Shown here: positions 7,355 through 14,140 of the stretch, piece after piece | Position numbering within the stretch: position 1 is the first letter of the stretch | Layout of the letters: every line of letters starts with the position of its first letter | Assembly (NCBI GenBank): GCA_017521065.1 | Contig: JAFXEA010000143.1 | Span: forward strand, 1 to 15,862 | Source: Kiritimatiellia bacterium | GTDB taxonomy: Bacteria > Verrucomicrobiota > Kiritimatiellia > RFP12 > UBA1067 | DNA length: 15,862 bases | Direction of reading: 5' to 3' | Position numbers and translations under genes: made by a program | The notes under the pieces: generated by a model | What the model saw: only the letters and a program-made list of their open reading frames with translations | Told to the model about the DNA's origin: nothing | The model's database searches: none

Positions 7355-8467
7355 TCAAACCGTCTCTCCGCGGATGAAAACCGGGGAGACCTCGCCTGAA
7401 TTGTACTTTCCGGTACGCAAACCTTCAAGCACTATTTTGGCAAGATATTCGCCGTCCTCCGCCGCATTTGCCTCCATGCGGGTAAGTGGCTTAACAAAAA
7501 TCGGTCCGCAACCGCAGTTGACATTCGCCCAGGTCACAACCCCGACATCCTCGGGTATCCGTACGCCCGCCGCCTGAAGTGCCGTGAGTGCACCCATTGC
7601 GAGATAATCGTCCTGGAAAAACAGAACGTCCGGCAGCCATTTACGCCCTTCCTTCTCCAAACGGGCCGTAAATGCGTCAGCGGAGGCTCTAGCAACCTGT
7701 GTTCCCGGAATATGACGGCCGTTTCGCACGACCACCTTCCATTCATCCGCTGCAATTCCAATACCTTCAAGAGCATTACGCACATCAACCGGGTGCTTGG
7801 AATCCATGGAAATCTGAAGCACGGATTTAACGCCGTTTTTCCTGCAGAGTTCCACAAAGCCGCCGACGGCGACATCATTTTTGCGCAATACCGTTCCAAG
7901 ACAGTTTTTGCAGGAGTCGAGCACCGTCTTCGAAAAACGCACAAACGGAATTCCCTTGCCTGAAAGCCACTGCGATATCTCCGGTTGATCATGCAACTGC
8001 ACGGTCACATCGATCTGATGATGGATCATCATTTCAAGCAACGAAAAATCGAAGGAACCATCCTCTTTGCGCAAAACCGTCGCGACCAGCGGAAGATATC
8101 CTTCCCTTGTAAGCATATCGCGCAAAACGTCGCCTACAACGGTCAGATACTGAATCGAACCGCCGCCCGGAACCACGATAAGGGTCTGTCCCTTCCACAT
8201 GGGACTTTTACTGTCGCACACGACAATTCCGATATGCGGACGCGGACAGACCAGACGCTCTTCTTTCAGGATTCTAATCGCCCTTGAAACCAAAACACAA
8301 CTTATGCCCGTCATTTCGGACATTTCGCGTATGGGCGGCAAAACATCGCCCGGAGCATAATAGCCGGTACGGATTGCCGTGCGCAATGCATCAGAAAGCT
8401 GCACAGCAAGAGATGTATGCAACGTCCGATCCACCTTGAACGGCGGCAATCTGAAGGCTTTCCTCAT
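7355..8467 (-). CDS. GntR-type winged-helix regulator with LacI-like sugar-binding domain (paralogue A)
   Basis: 370 aa one-component transcription factor. Residues 15-83 form a GntR-type winged helix (PGDVLPPIREMSEM, then ISCVLVSRAI as the likely recognition helix, then the wing PRPHIGIVV). Residues 90-370 resemble the periplasmic-binding-protein fold of LacI/PurR-type effector domains, with DDYLAMGALTALQAAGVRIPEDV (286-308, quoted with shorter core DDYLAMGALTAL) and WAN near 313. It probably binds a sugar released by the locus enzymes and controls the operon it leads. A beta-helix gene, a GH43 gene and a putative glycosidase follow it closely. The ATG has no ribosome-binding site, and the -10 box lies only eleven bases upstream, so the mRNA may be nearly leaderless. 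It is closely related to the regulator at 8884-9990, but the recognition helices differ, so the two should bind different operators. Confidence 0.92.
   Translation of the reverse strand: MRKAFRLPPFKVDRTLHTSLAVQLSDALRTAIRTGYYAPGDVLPPIREMSEMTGISCVLVSRAIRILKEERLVCPRPHIGIVVCDSKSPMWKGQTLIVVPGGGSIQYLTVVGDVLRDMLTREGYLPLVATVLRKEDGSFDFSLLEMMIHHQIDVTVQLHDQPEISQWLSGKGIPFVRFSKTVLDSCKNCLGTVLRKNDVAVGGFVELCRKNGVKSVLQISMDSKHPVDVRNALEGIGIAADEWKVVVRNGRHIPGTQVARASADAFTARLEKEGRKWLPDVLFFQDDYLAMGALTALQAAGVRIPEDVGVVTWANVNCGCGPIFVKPLTRMEANAAEDGEYLAKIVLEGLRTGKYNSGEVSPVFIRGETV
8177..8192 (+). repeat. Copy 2 of the short repeated motif (GGGTCTGTCCC core)
   Basis: GATAAGGGTCTGTCCC lies inside the paralogue-A regulator gene (minus strand encodes KGQTLI). 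It is identical to 2356-2371, then diverges (TT in place of CAT). The other regulator uses different codons at the homologous place. Confidence 0.5.
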
Positions 8468-8477
8468 AAACGACCCG

Positions 8478-8495
8478 CATTATATCACAATAATG
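8478..8495. promoter_or_regulatory. Palindrome CATTAT-N6-ATAATG over the regulator-A -10 box (putative autoregulatory operator)
   Basis: Perfect 6-base arms separated by six bases. The left arm contains the -10 hexamer of the adjacent promoter. Position and symmetry suggest repression of the regulator's own gene; the binder is inferred, not shown. Confidence 0.45.
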
Positions 8496-8508
8496 ACAAA
8501 CCATACAA
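8479..8508 (-). promoter_or_regulatory. Promoter of the left operon (regulator A), nearly leaderless
   Basis: A perfect TATAAT (8479-8484 on the minus strand) has a weak -35 TTGTAT (8503-8508) at 18 bases. Transcription would start about 5-6 bases before the ATG at 8467, leaving no room for a ribosome-binding site. The -10 match is strong and the -35 only partial (3/6). Confidence 0.55.
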
Positions 8509-8829
8509 TAGGAAACAGAATCAATCGGCCAGATCAAGATACAGGCAATGAGAATATGCCTTGGACTAATTTCACGACAAACGTAATTTAACGTTTAGTC
8601 TATTTCCTGTATTTTAAGAAAGATTCATCCATCACTCTTATTCCATATCAAGATTACTGCGCGGAAGATATCCACTAAATACCGTAACTCTTGAAATAAT
8701 CGAGCCTCGTCCAGCGTGTTACACTGGAACAACGGGCGTCCTACCTGTTACCTTATTGCAGGGTTCCTTCAAAATCAAGGAAAAGTGTTCAATTAATCGT
8801 ATATTCACCCACTCTTTTCAACTTATCTA

Positions 8830-8845
8830 GACCTTTCAAAAGGTC
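8830..8845 (-). other. Hairpin downstream of the middle operon
   Basis: GACCTTT and AAAGGTC form a stem of six to seven pairs about 40 bases after the regulator-B stop codon. It might end or stabilise the middle-operon transcript, but no U-tract follows, so a terminator call is weak. Confidence 0.3.
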
Positions 8846-8883
8846 CTTGTAGAATTCCCGCAGAATCCTCTTCATATTTGATG

Positions 8884-9990
8884 TCAAAAAGTCTCTCCAA
8901 GTACGTATTGAGGCGCTATCACACTGCCATCAGGAAACTCTCCCGTCCGGAGATAGGACAATACGCATTCAGCCACCTTCCTGCCATGAGCCGCAGTATC
9001 GACCTCAATTCTGGTAAACGGCTTCACAAACACCGGTCCGCATCCACTTCCCTTGTTTGCCCATGTTACGACACGCACATCTTCGGGAATGCGCACTCCT
9101 GCGGTGAGAAGTGCGGTAACAGCGCCTGCGGCGAGATAATCATCACCAAGATAAAGAACATCGGGAAGCCAATCCCGTCCTTTCCTCTTCAACAGGCTCC
9201 AAAACTCATCTGCCGCCTTCTGCGCGACGGTCAACCCATCAACGGGTCTGGATTCCTGAAAATCAAGGAGCCACTCCTTTACCGATACACCTCTCAAGCG
9301 CAGGGCCGGAACAGCCGACATGGTTTCCCACACGAATACCTGAAGAACATCCTTTACCTCAGAACGGCAGCAATGTTCGGCAAATGCCGAAAACGCATCG
9401 CTTGAACGATTAAATATCGTTCCTACGCAATTTTCGATATCGCATCCATTCCCCATGGTAATCCTGACAAACGGAACGCTGTGATTCGACAGCCAGAGGG
9501 ATATCTCATCCTTGTCATGAAGCTGTACCACAAGGTCAACGCACTGACGAAGCATGGTCTGCAGAAAAGAGAAATCAAACGACCCATCTGTCTTTCTAGG
9601 CACGGAGGCCATGAGAAAAAGATATCCCGCCTCCGCCAGAGCATCGCGCAACGCAGCTCCGATGACATTTATGTAATGGTTTGCGCTTCCCGGCGGAACA
9701 ACAATCAACACCTGCCCTTTCCAAAGCGGTGTATCCGTTCCGCATACGACGCTCCCGATTTTCGGACGTGGATTTATCAGCCCTTCATCAGTAAGCTTGG
9801 CTATCGCCCGTTCCACGTTCACGCGTCCGACATCAAGCATATGCGCGAGTTCGCGTATGGGCGGCAAAACATCCCCAGGCTTGTAGTATCCGGTAACTAT
9901 CGCCTCACGGAGCAATGCGGCAATCTGTTCTGCCAGACAACCGCGCCGCCCCCTTTCTAGCTTAAAAGGAAGTGTCTTACCGTCCATCAT
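8884..9990 (-). CDS. GntR-type winged-helix regulator with LacI-like sugar-binding domain (paralogue B)
   Basis: 368 aa from the ATG at 9990. That ATG shares its A with the TGA of the preceding DUF4838 gene (TGATG), and no ribosome-binding site is seen, which points to translational coupling. A TTG at 9993 and a second ATG at 9987 are alternative starts. The architecture matches paralogue A: winged helix over about residues 15-85 (PGDVLPPIRELAHM, recognition helix VGRVNVERAI, wing PRPKIGSVV), then a LacI-like effector domain with DDYLAAGAVTALLTAGVRI and FVKPFTRIE. Long blocks are shared with paralogue A (PLWKGQ/PMWKGQ, LIVVP, DGSFDFS, VQLHD, EISxWLS, IPEDV, VVTWAN, GCGP), indicating an old tandem duplication. 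It is the last gene of the middle operon and probably senses a product of that operon. Confidence 0.92.
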   Translation of the reverse strand: MMDGKTLPFKLERGRRGCLAEQIAALLREAIVTGYYKPGDVLPPIRELAHMLDVGRVNVERAIAKLTDEGLINPRPKIGSVVCGTDTPLWKGQVLIVVPPGSANHYINVIGAALRDALAEAGYLFLMASVPRKTDGSFDFSFLQTMLRQCVDLVVQLHDKDEISLWLSNHSVPFVRITMGNGCDIENCVGTIFNRSSDAFSAFAEHCCRSEVKDVLQVFVWETMSAVPALRLRGVSVKEWLLDFQESRPVDGLTVAQKAADEFWSLLKRKGRDWLPDVLYLGDDYLAAGAVTALLTAGVRIPEDVRVVTWANKGSGCGPVFVKPFTRIEVDTAAHGRKVAECVLSYLRTGEFPDGSVIAPQYVLGETF

Positions 9991-12305
9991 CAATCACATC
10001 GTGCAATCTCAAATCTATCAAGATCCACATCTCCCTGCACAAACAAACACAATCCATCCATTGTTGACAACGGTATCTTCTGAAGTTCCGAGAAGTCATA
10101 GTCCCAGATATCATACCATGCCCAATCGACTGACACCTTTTCTCGAGGCACTTCCATGCGTTTACGCCCCTTCGACTGAGGCAACCAACGCACCTGCAAT
10201 CCGGCTGCAAATCCATATTTATCTTCGGCGCAAAAACGTTTCTCTACCTTGGCCTTTGGACGCAAACGCACTCTGACACGATACTTTGCCCCTTCATCCA
10301 CGGCTATCTCACGAATCGGGAATTGCCACAACCTGTCTGACGAGATGTATGTCATGACATTGGTGGATATTTCCGTACGAACGGAAGGCTGTGCCGGCGG
10401 CACCCATTTTGACAGACCTTCGAAGTGATTGACCAAAACAAGATGACGGGTCTTGTAATTCTCGGCAAACGATATGCCGCGCCCCAATTTACGAGCTTCT
10501 GCGCGTCGTGCAACAATTTCCGCAGCGAGTGACCGCAATGATTCCATTCCGGCAATGTGCGGAGTGAGATTTTCTGCCGCCCAAACAGTCTTGTACTTTC
10601 TTTCATATGCACGCTTTAGCCTTGTGTACAAGACAGACAACGCACTCATGCGGACATTGTAGCTGCGAATTGCATCTCCCTTTACCAAATCTTCTGCTTC
10701 TCGCCAAAGTTCCGTCCAGTGCTTGAGCTTTTCGTCTGTAAGCTGCGGTTGGTTCTCGCTGTAAATCCCAACTCCCGACGGATAGGAGTCATATATGTCA
10801 TTCCCCGCCTTCTTTATTCCGAACTCGGAGTAGAGTTCGTCAAAATACCTTTTCACCAAACGGGATGCAGCACCATAATACCCTTCCATAAAGCCGTCAA
10901 TGATGGGTTCGACACTCTGCTCGGGATTCCACATGAGTTTCGACTGCAGGTAGCATTTCAACTCTGCAAATTCCGCGTGAAAACCATCGCCTCCACCTTG
11001 CGAATTCAGCCAACGGGTACCGCATTCTTTGAAAAGCCGATAGTTTGGAGCCATTGAATACACATTGGGGAAAGGAAACAGGTAATTCCTGAAATTTGTG
11101 CAATAGTCGTAGATACGGACATTGCGGCAAATCTTTCCCCAACCACGCAAATATTCCAGAAATTTAACCGTATTCTCATGCTTCGTAACTTCAAATGGCA
11201 GTCCAAAAGAACATTCAAACGAACAGAGCACTACCATTACATTATTGCGAGGACGCACATTCTTCGGTGGCTTGCGCGACCACTGATACGCAAAGGTCGT
11301 AATCATGACATTTGGAAACTCCTTGCCGACCTCTTCGGCAACGGCATTTGCAAATTTGATATTCGGACCTGCCATGGAACCCTCTGCCTGAAAACAGGCC
11401 GAACACTCTGCACATTGGCAATAATTCCCGCAATCGTTCTGCGCAATGCTGATTGCGTTTGCATCAGGCTCTTTACGCAATATCTCCTTGACGCGCAACG
11501 CAACAAACTTCATTAAATTCGTATTGGAAAGGCATACCTGCCATGGCCATTCCGCGCGGCGCTTACCACTTATCTCACAATACCACTCCGGATGTGCCAT
11601 AAAGTGTTCTTTTGGAGGTACCAGTCGGCTCACGCCATTATCATACGCCAGCCCTTTGGCGTACTTTATGCCCGGACCACCATAAACAGGCTCTATGCTT
11701 CTTGAATTAAACCGCATCTTGGCGGCAAAATCCCTCGAAGCCCTGTCACGCAGGGGATGAACATGCCTCCAACTTGCATCACGGGACTCAAATGCAGGGC
11801 GCTCAGCAATATCCAATGCTCCCGAGACGGAAAAAGTTTCGCAACTGGGAATATCTTCACACCACGGAGCATACCACTTGCATCCTCCAAAACGCTCAAG
11901 AAGTTCATACACACCGTATAGAACTCCACGTCTGCCGCCACCGCATATCCGAAGCTTAGAACCTTCAACTTTCAGCCTGAAACCGTCAGCCTTGAGCTTA
12001 ATGCCTGCAGTATCTACTGCATTATCGTAATACTCGAGTACAACCGACTTGTTGAACGCCTTTGAAGGATTATTGACAATCGGGAGTTCAACTCCCGTCA
12101 TCCTCCTCGTAAAGTTCTGAAGTTCCCGCGCAGCATAGCGAACAGCCTCATCATCCACATCCTTCACTACAATGGAACAATCTGCCCCTCTCCCACGTTT
12201 TGCGATTACGAACGGATACACATCCGCAATCGCACCGAATGCCAGTACGATGATAACAACAACACTCAACAATGTTGCCGAGATTTTCCTCTTGCAGCAA
12301 TACAT
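9990..12305 (-). CDS. DUF4838 protein, GH67/alpha-glucuronidase-like putative glycoside hydrolase
   Basis: 771 aa. Residues 1-28 form a signal peptide or N-terminal anchor (CCKRK, then a hydrophobic run to FGAIA). Residues 30-165 resemble the N-terminal domain of GH67 and hexosaminidases (VVKDVDDEAVRYAARELQ broken into typical pieces: AARELQNF, RMTGVELPIV, GGGRRGVLYGVYELLE, CKWYAP). Residues 170-620 are the DUF4838 core, with PEWYCEISGKR, CLSN, the cysteine-rich signature AQNDCGNYCQCAEC (288-301), LWNxx-like LMWNPEQ and GFMEGYYG. The last 130 residues look like a beta-sandwich. DUF4838 proteins are widespread in PVC and Bacteroidetes glycan loci; their relation to GH67 suggests action on uronic-acid or amino-sugar-bearing glycans, but the substrate is unproven. 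AAAGG lies seven bases before the ATG. It lies between a SUMF1-like gene and regulator B in one operon. Confidence 0.9.
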   Translation of the reverse strand: MYCCKRKISATLLSVVVIIVLAFGAIADVYPFVIAKRGRGADCSIVVKDVDDEAVRYAARELQNFTRRMTGVELPIVNNPSKAFNKSVVLEYYDNAVDTAGIKLKADGFRLKVEGSKLRICGGGRRGVLYGVYELLERFGGCKWYAPWCEDIPSCETFSVSGALDIAERPAFESRDASWRHVHPLRDRASRDFAAKMRFNSRSIEPVYGGPGIKYAKGLAYDNGVSRLVPPKEHFMAHPEWYCEISGKRRAEWPWQVCLSNTNLMKFVALRVKEILRKEPDANAISIAQNDCGNYCQCAECSACFQAEGSMAGPNIKFANAVAEEVGKEFPNVMITTFAYQWSRKPPKNVRPRNNVMVVLCSFECSFGLPFEVTKHENTVKFLEYLRGWGKICRNVRIYDYCTNFRNYLFPFPNVYSMAPNYRLFKECGTRWLNSQGGGDGFHAEFAELKCYLQSKLMWNPEQSVEPIIDGFMEGYYGAASRLVKRYFDELYSEFGIKKAGNDIYDSYPSGVGIYSENQPQLTDEKLKHWTELWREAEDLVKGDAIRSYNVRMSALSVLYTRLKRAYERKYKTVWAAENLTPHIAGMESLRSLAAEIVARRAEARKLGRGISFAENYKTRHLVLVNHFEGLSKWVPPAQPSVRTEISTNVMTYISSDRLWQFPIREIAVDEGAKYRVRVRLRPKAKVEKRFCAEDKYGFAAGLQVRWLPQSKGRKRMEVPREKVSVDWAWYDIWDYDFSELQKIPLSTMDGLCLFVQGDVDLDRFEIARCD

Positions 12306-12331
12306 GTATATGCCTTTATGCTAAATTACGT

Positions 12332-13603
12332 TTACTGCAAAGGAATCACAAGCCTTATCGTACAAGTAGCACCTTCACCCGTAAGCAATCCCCGATTTGA
12401 TGCACTTGTACAGTCTGATGCTCCACATCCATGTTCATATTGGTCAGCCCATGCACGTCCGCCGAATGCTCCCATGCATTTATTCTTATAATTTCCTGAA
12501 TTCCCTGTATCTGCTTCATCCTGCATCGGTCCTGTAGGATCCCATACTGGTTCAGACGTTCGTTTAGATGACTTATCAAGTGTCCATTCCCAGCAGTTGC
12601 CATGCATATCGTACACACCCCAAGCGTTTGGAAGCTTCGTTCCCACATCGTGATATACACCACCGGAATTTTCGACATACCAAGCCACCTTGTCCAAATC
12701 AGCCTTCGTATCTCCGTTGCAGTATTTTGTCGAGGATCCGGCGCGGCACGCATATTCCCATTCCGCTGCAGTGGCAATGTCCACCATGACCCCGCCAAGT
12801 TTGGGACGAATACCATTTCCAATTATACCTGCCACTTTATCATGTCCATTAGACGGCCAGTTATATTCAGAACTGCCGTTTGGATCACCTCTCCAATTTC
12901 CAAAAGTATTGCGTCTTGGGAACGCTTCTGATTCATCTGTGACACTGTCCCATGTCGAAGGACGCAACCGGTTGAACTGTCCTACGGTGAATTCATATAC
13001 ACCAATCCAATAATCGTAAGAGAACGTAACATACCTGTACAGACTTCTTTTGGTCGGATCATTAGTATCCCCCTGCCGCCATGTCACGCCCTTGGCCGGA
13101 ATGCGACGGAAGACAAGCCGCTCTGTCTTATAGATTTTGTTGGTGACAGTCAGCGGAATCTGCTCGGCGTTGGGATAGTAACGGTCGGCAAGACGATCCT
13201 TCATGCTGGCGGACGTACGAATGTCGATCACCCAGTAGTTCGGCGGCGAATTGGTGGACCATGCCGTTATCTTAGCCGTAACCTGCGCAGCAGGAAGCGA
13301 GAACTCCGGCATTTTCTCTTCATTTGGCTGCCAAAGTATCTTGCGATTGCCCTGCGAAACAATCCTGTTCACATCACCGGAAAGTGTCCAGAGATTGCTG
13401 CCGCCGACACTTACTCCGTTTGTGAGAATGTCAGCCGTGATGATTGCGGGTTCGGTATCTCCCGCAGAAGCCGGTTCAAGCTTGTAGGATATTACGACCG
13501 TGCGCGAACCATCCTGTTTTACCGAGACAGAGTCCGCATCAATCACCGGAACTGCGGCAAATGCACTTGCGGAAATCAAAAAAGCGATTGCTGTTGTTTT
13601 CAT
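12332..13603 (-). CDS. Secreted SUMF1/FGE-fold protein with N-terminal beta-sandwich
   Basis: 423 aa. Residues 1-17 are a signal peptide (ASAFA). Residues 20-115 form a small Ig/Fn3-like sandwich (VSVKQDGSRTVVISYKL, ADILTNGVSVGGSNL, LSGDVN). From about 160 the SUMF1/formylglycine-generating-enzyme fold follows: FWIGVYE-like YWIGVYEFTVGQF, ATAAEWEYACRAG (277-289), NAWGVYDMHGNCWEW (326-340), and an ending IRLVIPLQ in place of the common GFRLV. True FGE copper-binding cysteines sit in a Cys-x4-Cys segment near the C-terminus. CGASDC (393-398) has that spacing, but the alignment with FGE is poor, so catalysis is doubtful. No sulfatase gene is present to be its client. A structural or ligand-binding role is as likely. 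AAAGGA gives a good ribosome-binding site. Confidence 0.85.
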   Translation of the reverse strand: MKTTAIAFLISASAFAAVPVIDADSVSVKQDGSRTVVISYKLEPASAGDTEPAIITADILTNGVSVGGSNLWTLSGDVNRIVSQGNRKILWQPNEEKMPEFSLPAAQVTAKITAWSTNSPPNYWVIDIRTSASMKDRLADRYYPNAEQIPLTVTNKIYKTERLVFRRIPAKGVTWRQGDTNDPTKRSLYRYVTFSYDYWIGVYEFTVGQFNRLRPSTWDSVTDESEAFPRRNTFGNWRGDPNGSSEYNWPSNGHDKVAGIIGNGIRPKLGGVMVDIATAAEWEYACRAGSSTKYCNGDTKADLDKVAWYVENSGGVYHDVGTKLPNAWGVYDMHGNCWEWTLDKSSKRTSEPVWDPTGPMQDEADTGNSGNYKNKCMGAFGGRAWADQYEHGCGASDCTSASNRGLLTGEGATCTIRLVIPLQ

Positions 13604-13626
13604 TGAATAATCCTTTCAGTTTTAAA

Positions 13627-13956
13627 TTAACGCACAAAAAGCCTAAAACCTTTGCGATAAGTGGAAAGATCGGTAAGAAATGCGATATTCCAGACTCTCG
13701 AATTTGGAGTATTGTCCAAGCCTGTCATTTCGGCAGATTTATCCTGAGCTCCACTCCTTTCAAAGTTTCCTGCGTAAATGAACGGACCCGTTGCAGGATC
13801 AACTTGTGCCAGTTTATTGGCAAGTTCCTGCTGTTCCGCAGTAAGCCCCCATGCTTCAACCGCACACAGAGTACCGACCGCCGCAATCAGCGCGAACACC
13901 GTCTGCCGCATACAGAACGCATGCCGCTTAACTCCAATATTCGTTTCTTTATTCAT
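13627..13956 (-). CDS. Small secreted protein of unknown function, first gene of the middle operon
   Basis: 109 aa, not recognised. The ATG at 13956 has GGAG eight bases upstream and lies about 26 bases after the predicted transcription start; a later ATG (residue 16) would also leave a signal peptide. Residues 1-36 look like a long signal sequence (basic N-terminus, then VFALIAAVGTLCAV). The mature part is about 70 residues, beginning LTAEQQELANKLAQ. Its last residues, RKGFRLFVR, resemble the GFRLV end of SUMF1-fold proteins, and the next gene encodes such a protein. The gene could therefore be a shrunken relative or an internally deleted copy, but the resemblance is short. It ends 23 bases before the next gene. 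Confidence 0.65.
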   Translation of the reverse strand: MNKETNIGVKRHAFCMRQTVFALIAAVGTLCAVEAWGLTAEQQELANKLAQVDPATGPFIYAGNFERSGAQDKSAEMTGLDNTPNSRVWNIAFLTDLSTYRKGFRLFVR

Positions 13957-13988
13957 TGTGCTTTCTCCAACAACTCCAAATGCGATAC

Positions 13989-14018
13989 ATTATAGGACAA
14001 TAGGGACAATAAAGTCAA
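13989..14018 (-). promoter_or_regulatory. Sigma70-type promoter of the middle operon, with an 8-base direct repeat in its spacer
   Basis: On the minus strand TTGACT (14013-14018) is followed after 18 bases by a perfect TATAAT (13989-13994). The spacer holds GGACAATA twice on the plus strand (13995-14002 and 14004-14011), nine bases apart, a possible regulator site between the two promoter hexamers. Transcription would start near 13982. Confidence 0.7.
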
Positions 14019-14060
14019 GAAGAAACACACTTATCTAGACAACCACATCCTACCACTCTT

Positions 14061-14135
14061 TTAAAAGGATATGCCGATGAGAGCGACTCGCTTGCCGGGA
14101 AATGCGTACTTTCCGGCATAATCCTTGCCCTCCAT
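14061..14135 (-). pseudogene. Fossil C-terminus resembling DUF1703/PD-(D/E)XK-linked ATPases
   Basis: The minus strand encodes 24 residues from ATG 14135 to TAA 14061, including DYAGKYAFPGKRVALIGISF. The open frame extends upstream through AEVKQ, overlapping the end of the SWIM gene in another frame. The pattern (K-x-Y-A-x-K-Y, then GK-x-V-x-L-I-G-I-x-F) is what I recall near the C-terminus of the AAA-ATPase-like/DUF1703 family, where it belongs to the nuclease fold. Only the tail is present; the expected ending ...EW appears after a frame change (KEW, 14050-14058 region). GGAGGTG lies just before the ATG, so a real 24-residue peptide cannot be excluded. A hairpin (14094-14117) lies inside it. 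Confidence 0.4.
14094..14117. other. Hairpin GCCGG/CCGGC downstream of the SWIM gene
   Basis: GCCGG(G)AAA pairs with TTTCCGGC around a loop of about seven bases; a second palindrome AGCGA-C-TCGCT follows at 14082-14092. Together they are the strongest folding potential downstream of the uxuA-SWIM pair. There is no T-run after them on the minus strand, so they are only a possible transcript end. Confidence 0.35.
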
Positions 14136-14140
14136 TTGCT

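Larger units (their letters stand above)
8468..8883. other. 416-base gap between the two regulator genes: promoter, palindromes and hairpins, no gene
   Basis: No convincing coding frame is seen. From left to right it holds the regulator-A promoter with a palindrome (8478-8508). Next is an inverted repeat AAACGT/ACGTTT (8579-8596), with outer arms GACTAA (8564-8569) and TTAGTC (8595-8600). Then come a hairpin CCAG...CTGG (8711-8727), TTCCTT/AAGGAA (8764-8782) and GACCTTT/AAAGGTC (8830-8845). None of the hairpins is followed on the minus strand by a clear T-run, so no classical intrinsic terminator for the upstream operon can be named. The stretch is A+T-richer than the genes around it. Confidence 0.6.

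Noticed and set aside
9991..9993. TTG as the start of regulator B
   Set aside because: An ATG follows directly at 9990 and overlaps the preceding stop codon in the usual coupling form; no ribosome-binding site favours the TTG.
12332..13603. Calling the SUMF1-fold protein a working formylglycine-generating enzyme
   Set aside because: The cysteine pair does not align well with the FGE active site and no sulfatase client is present in the window.
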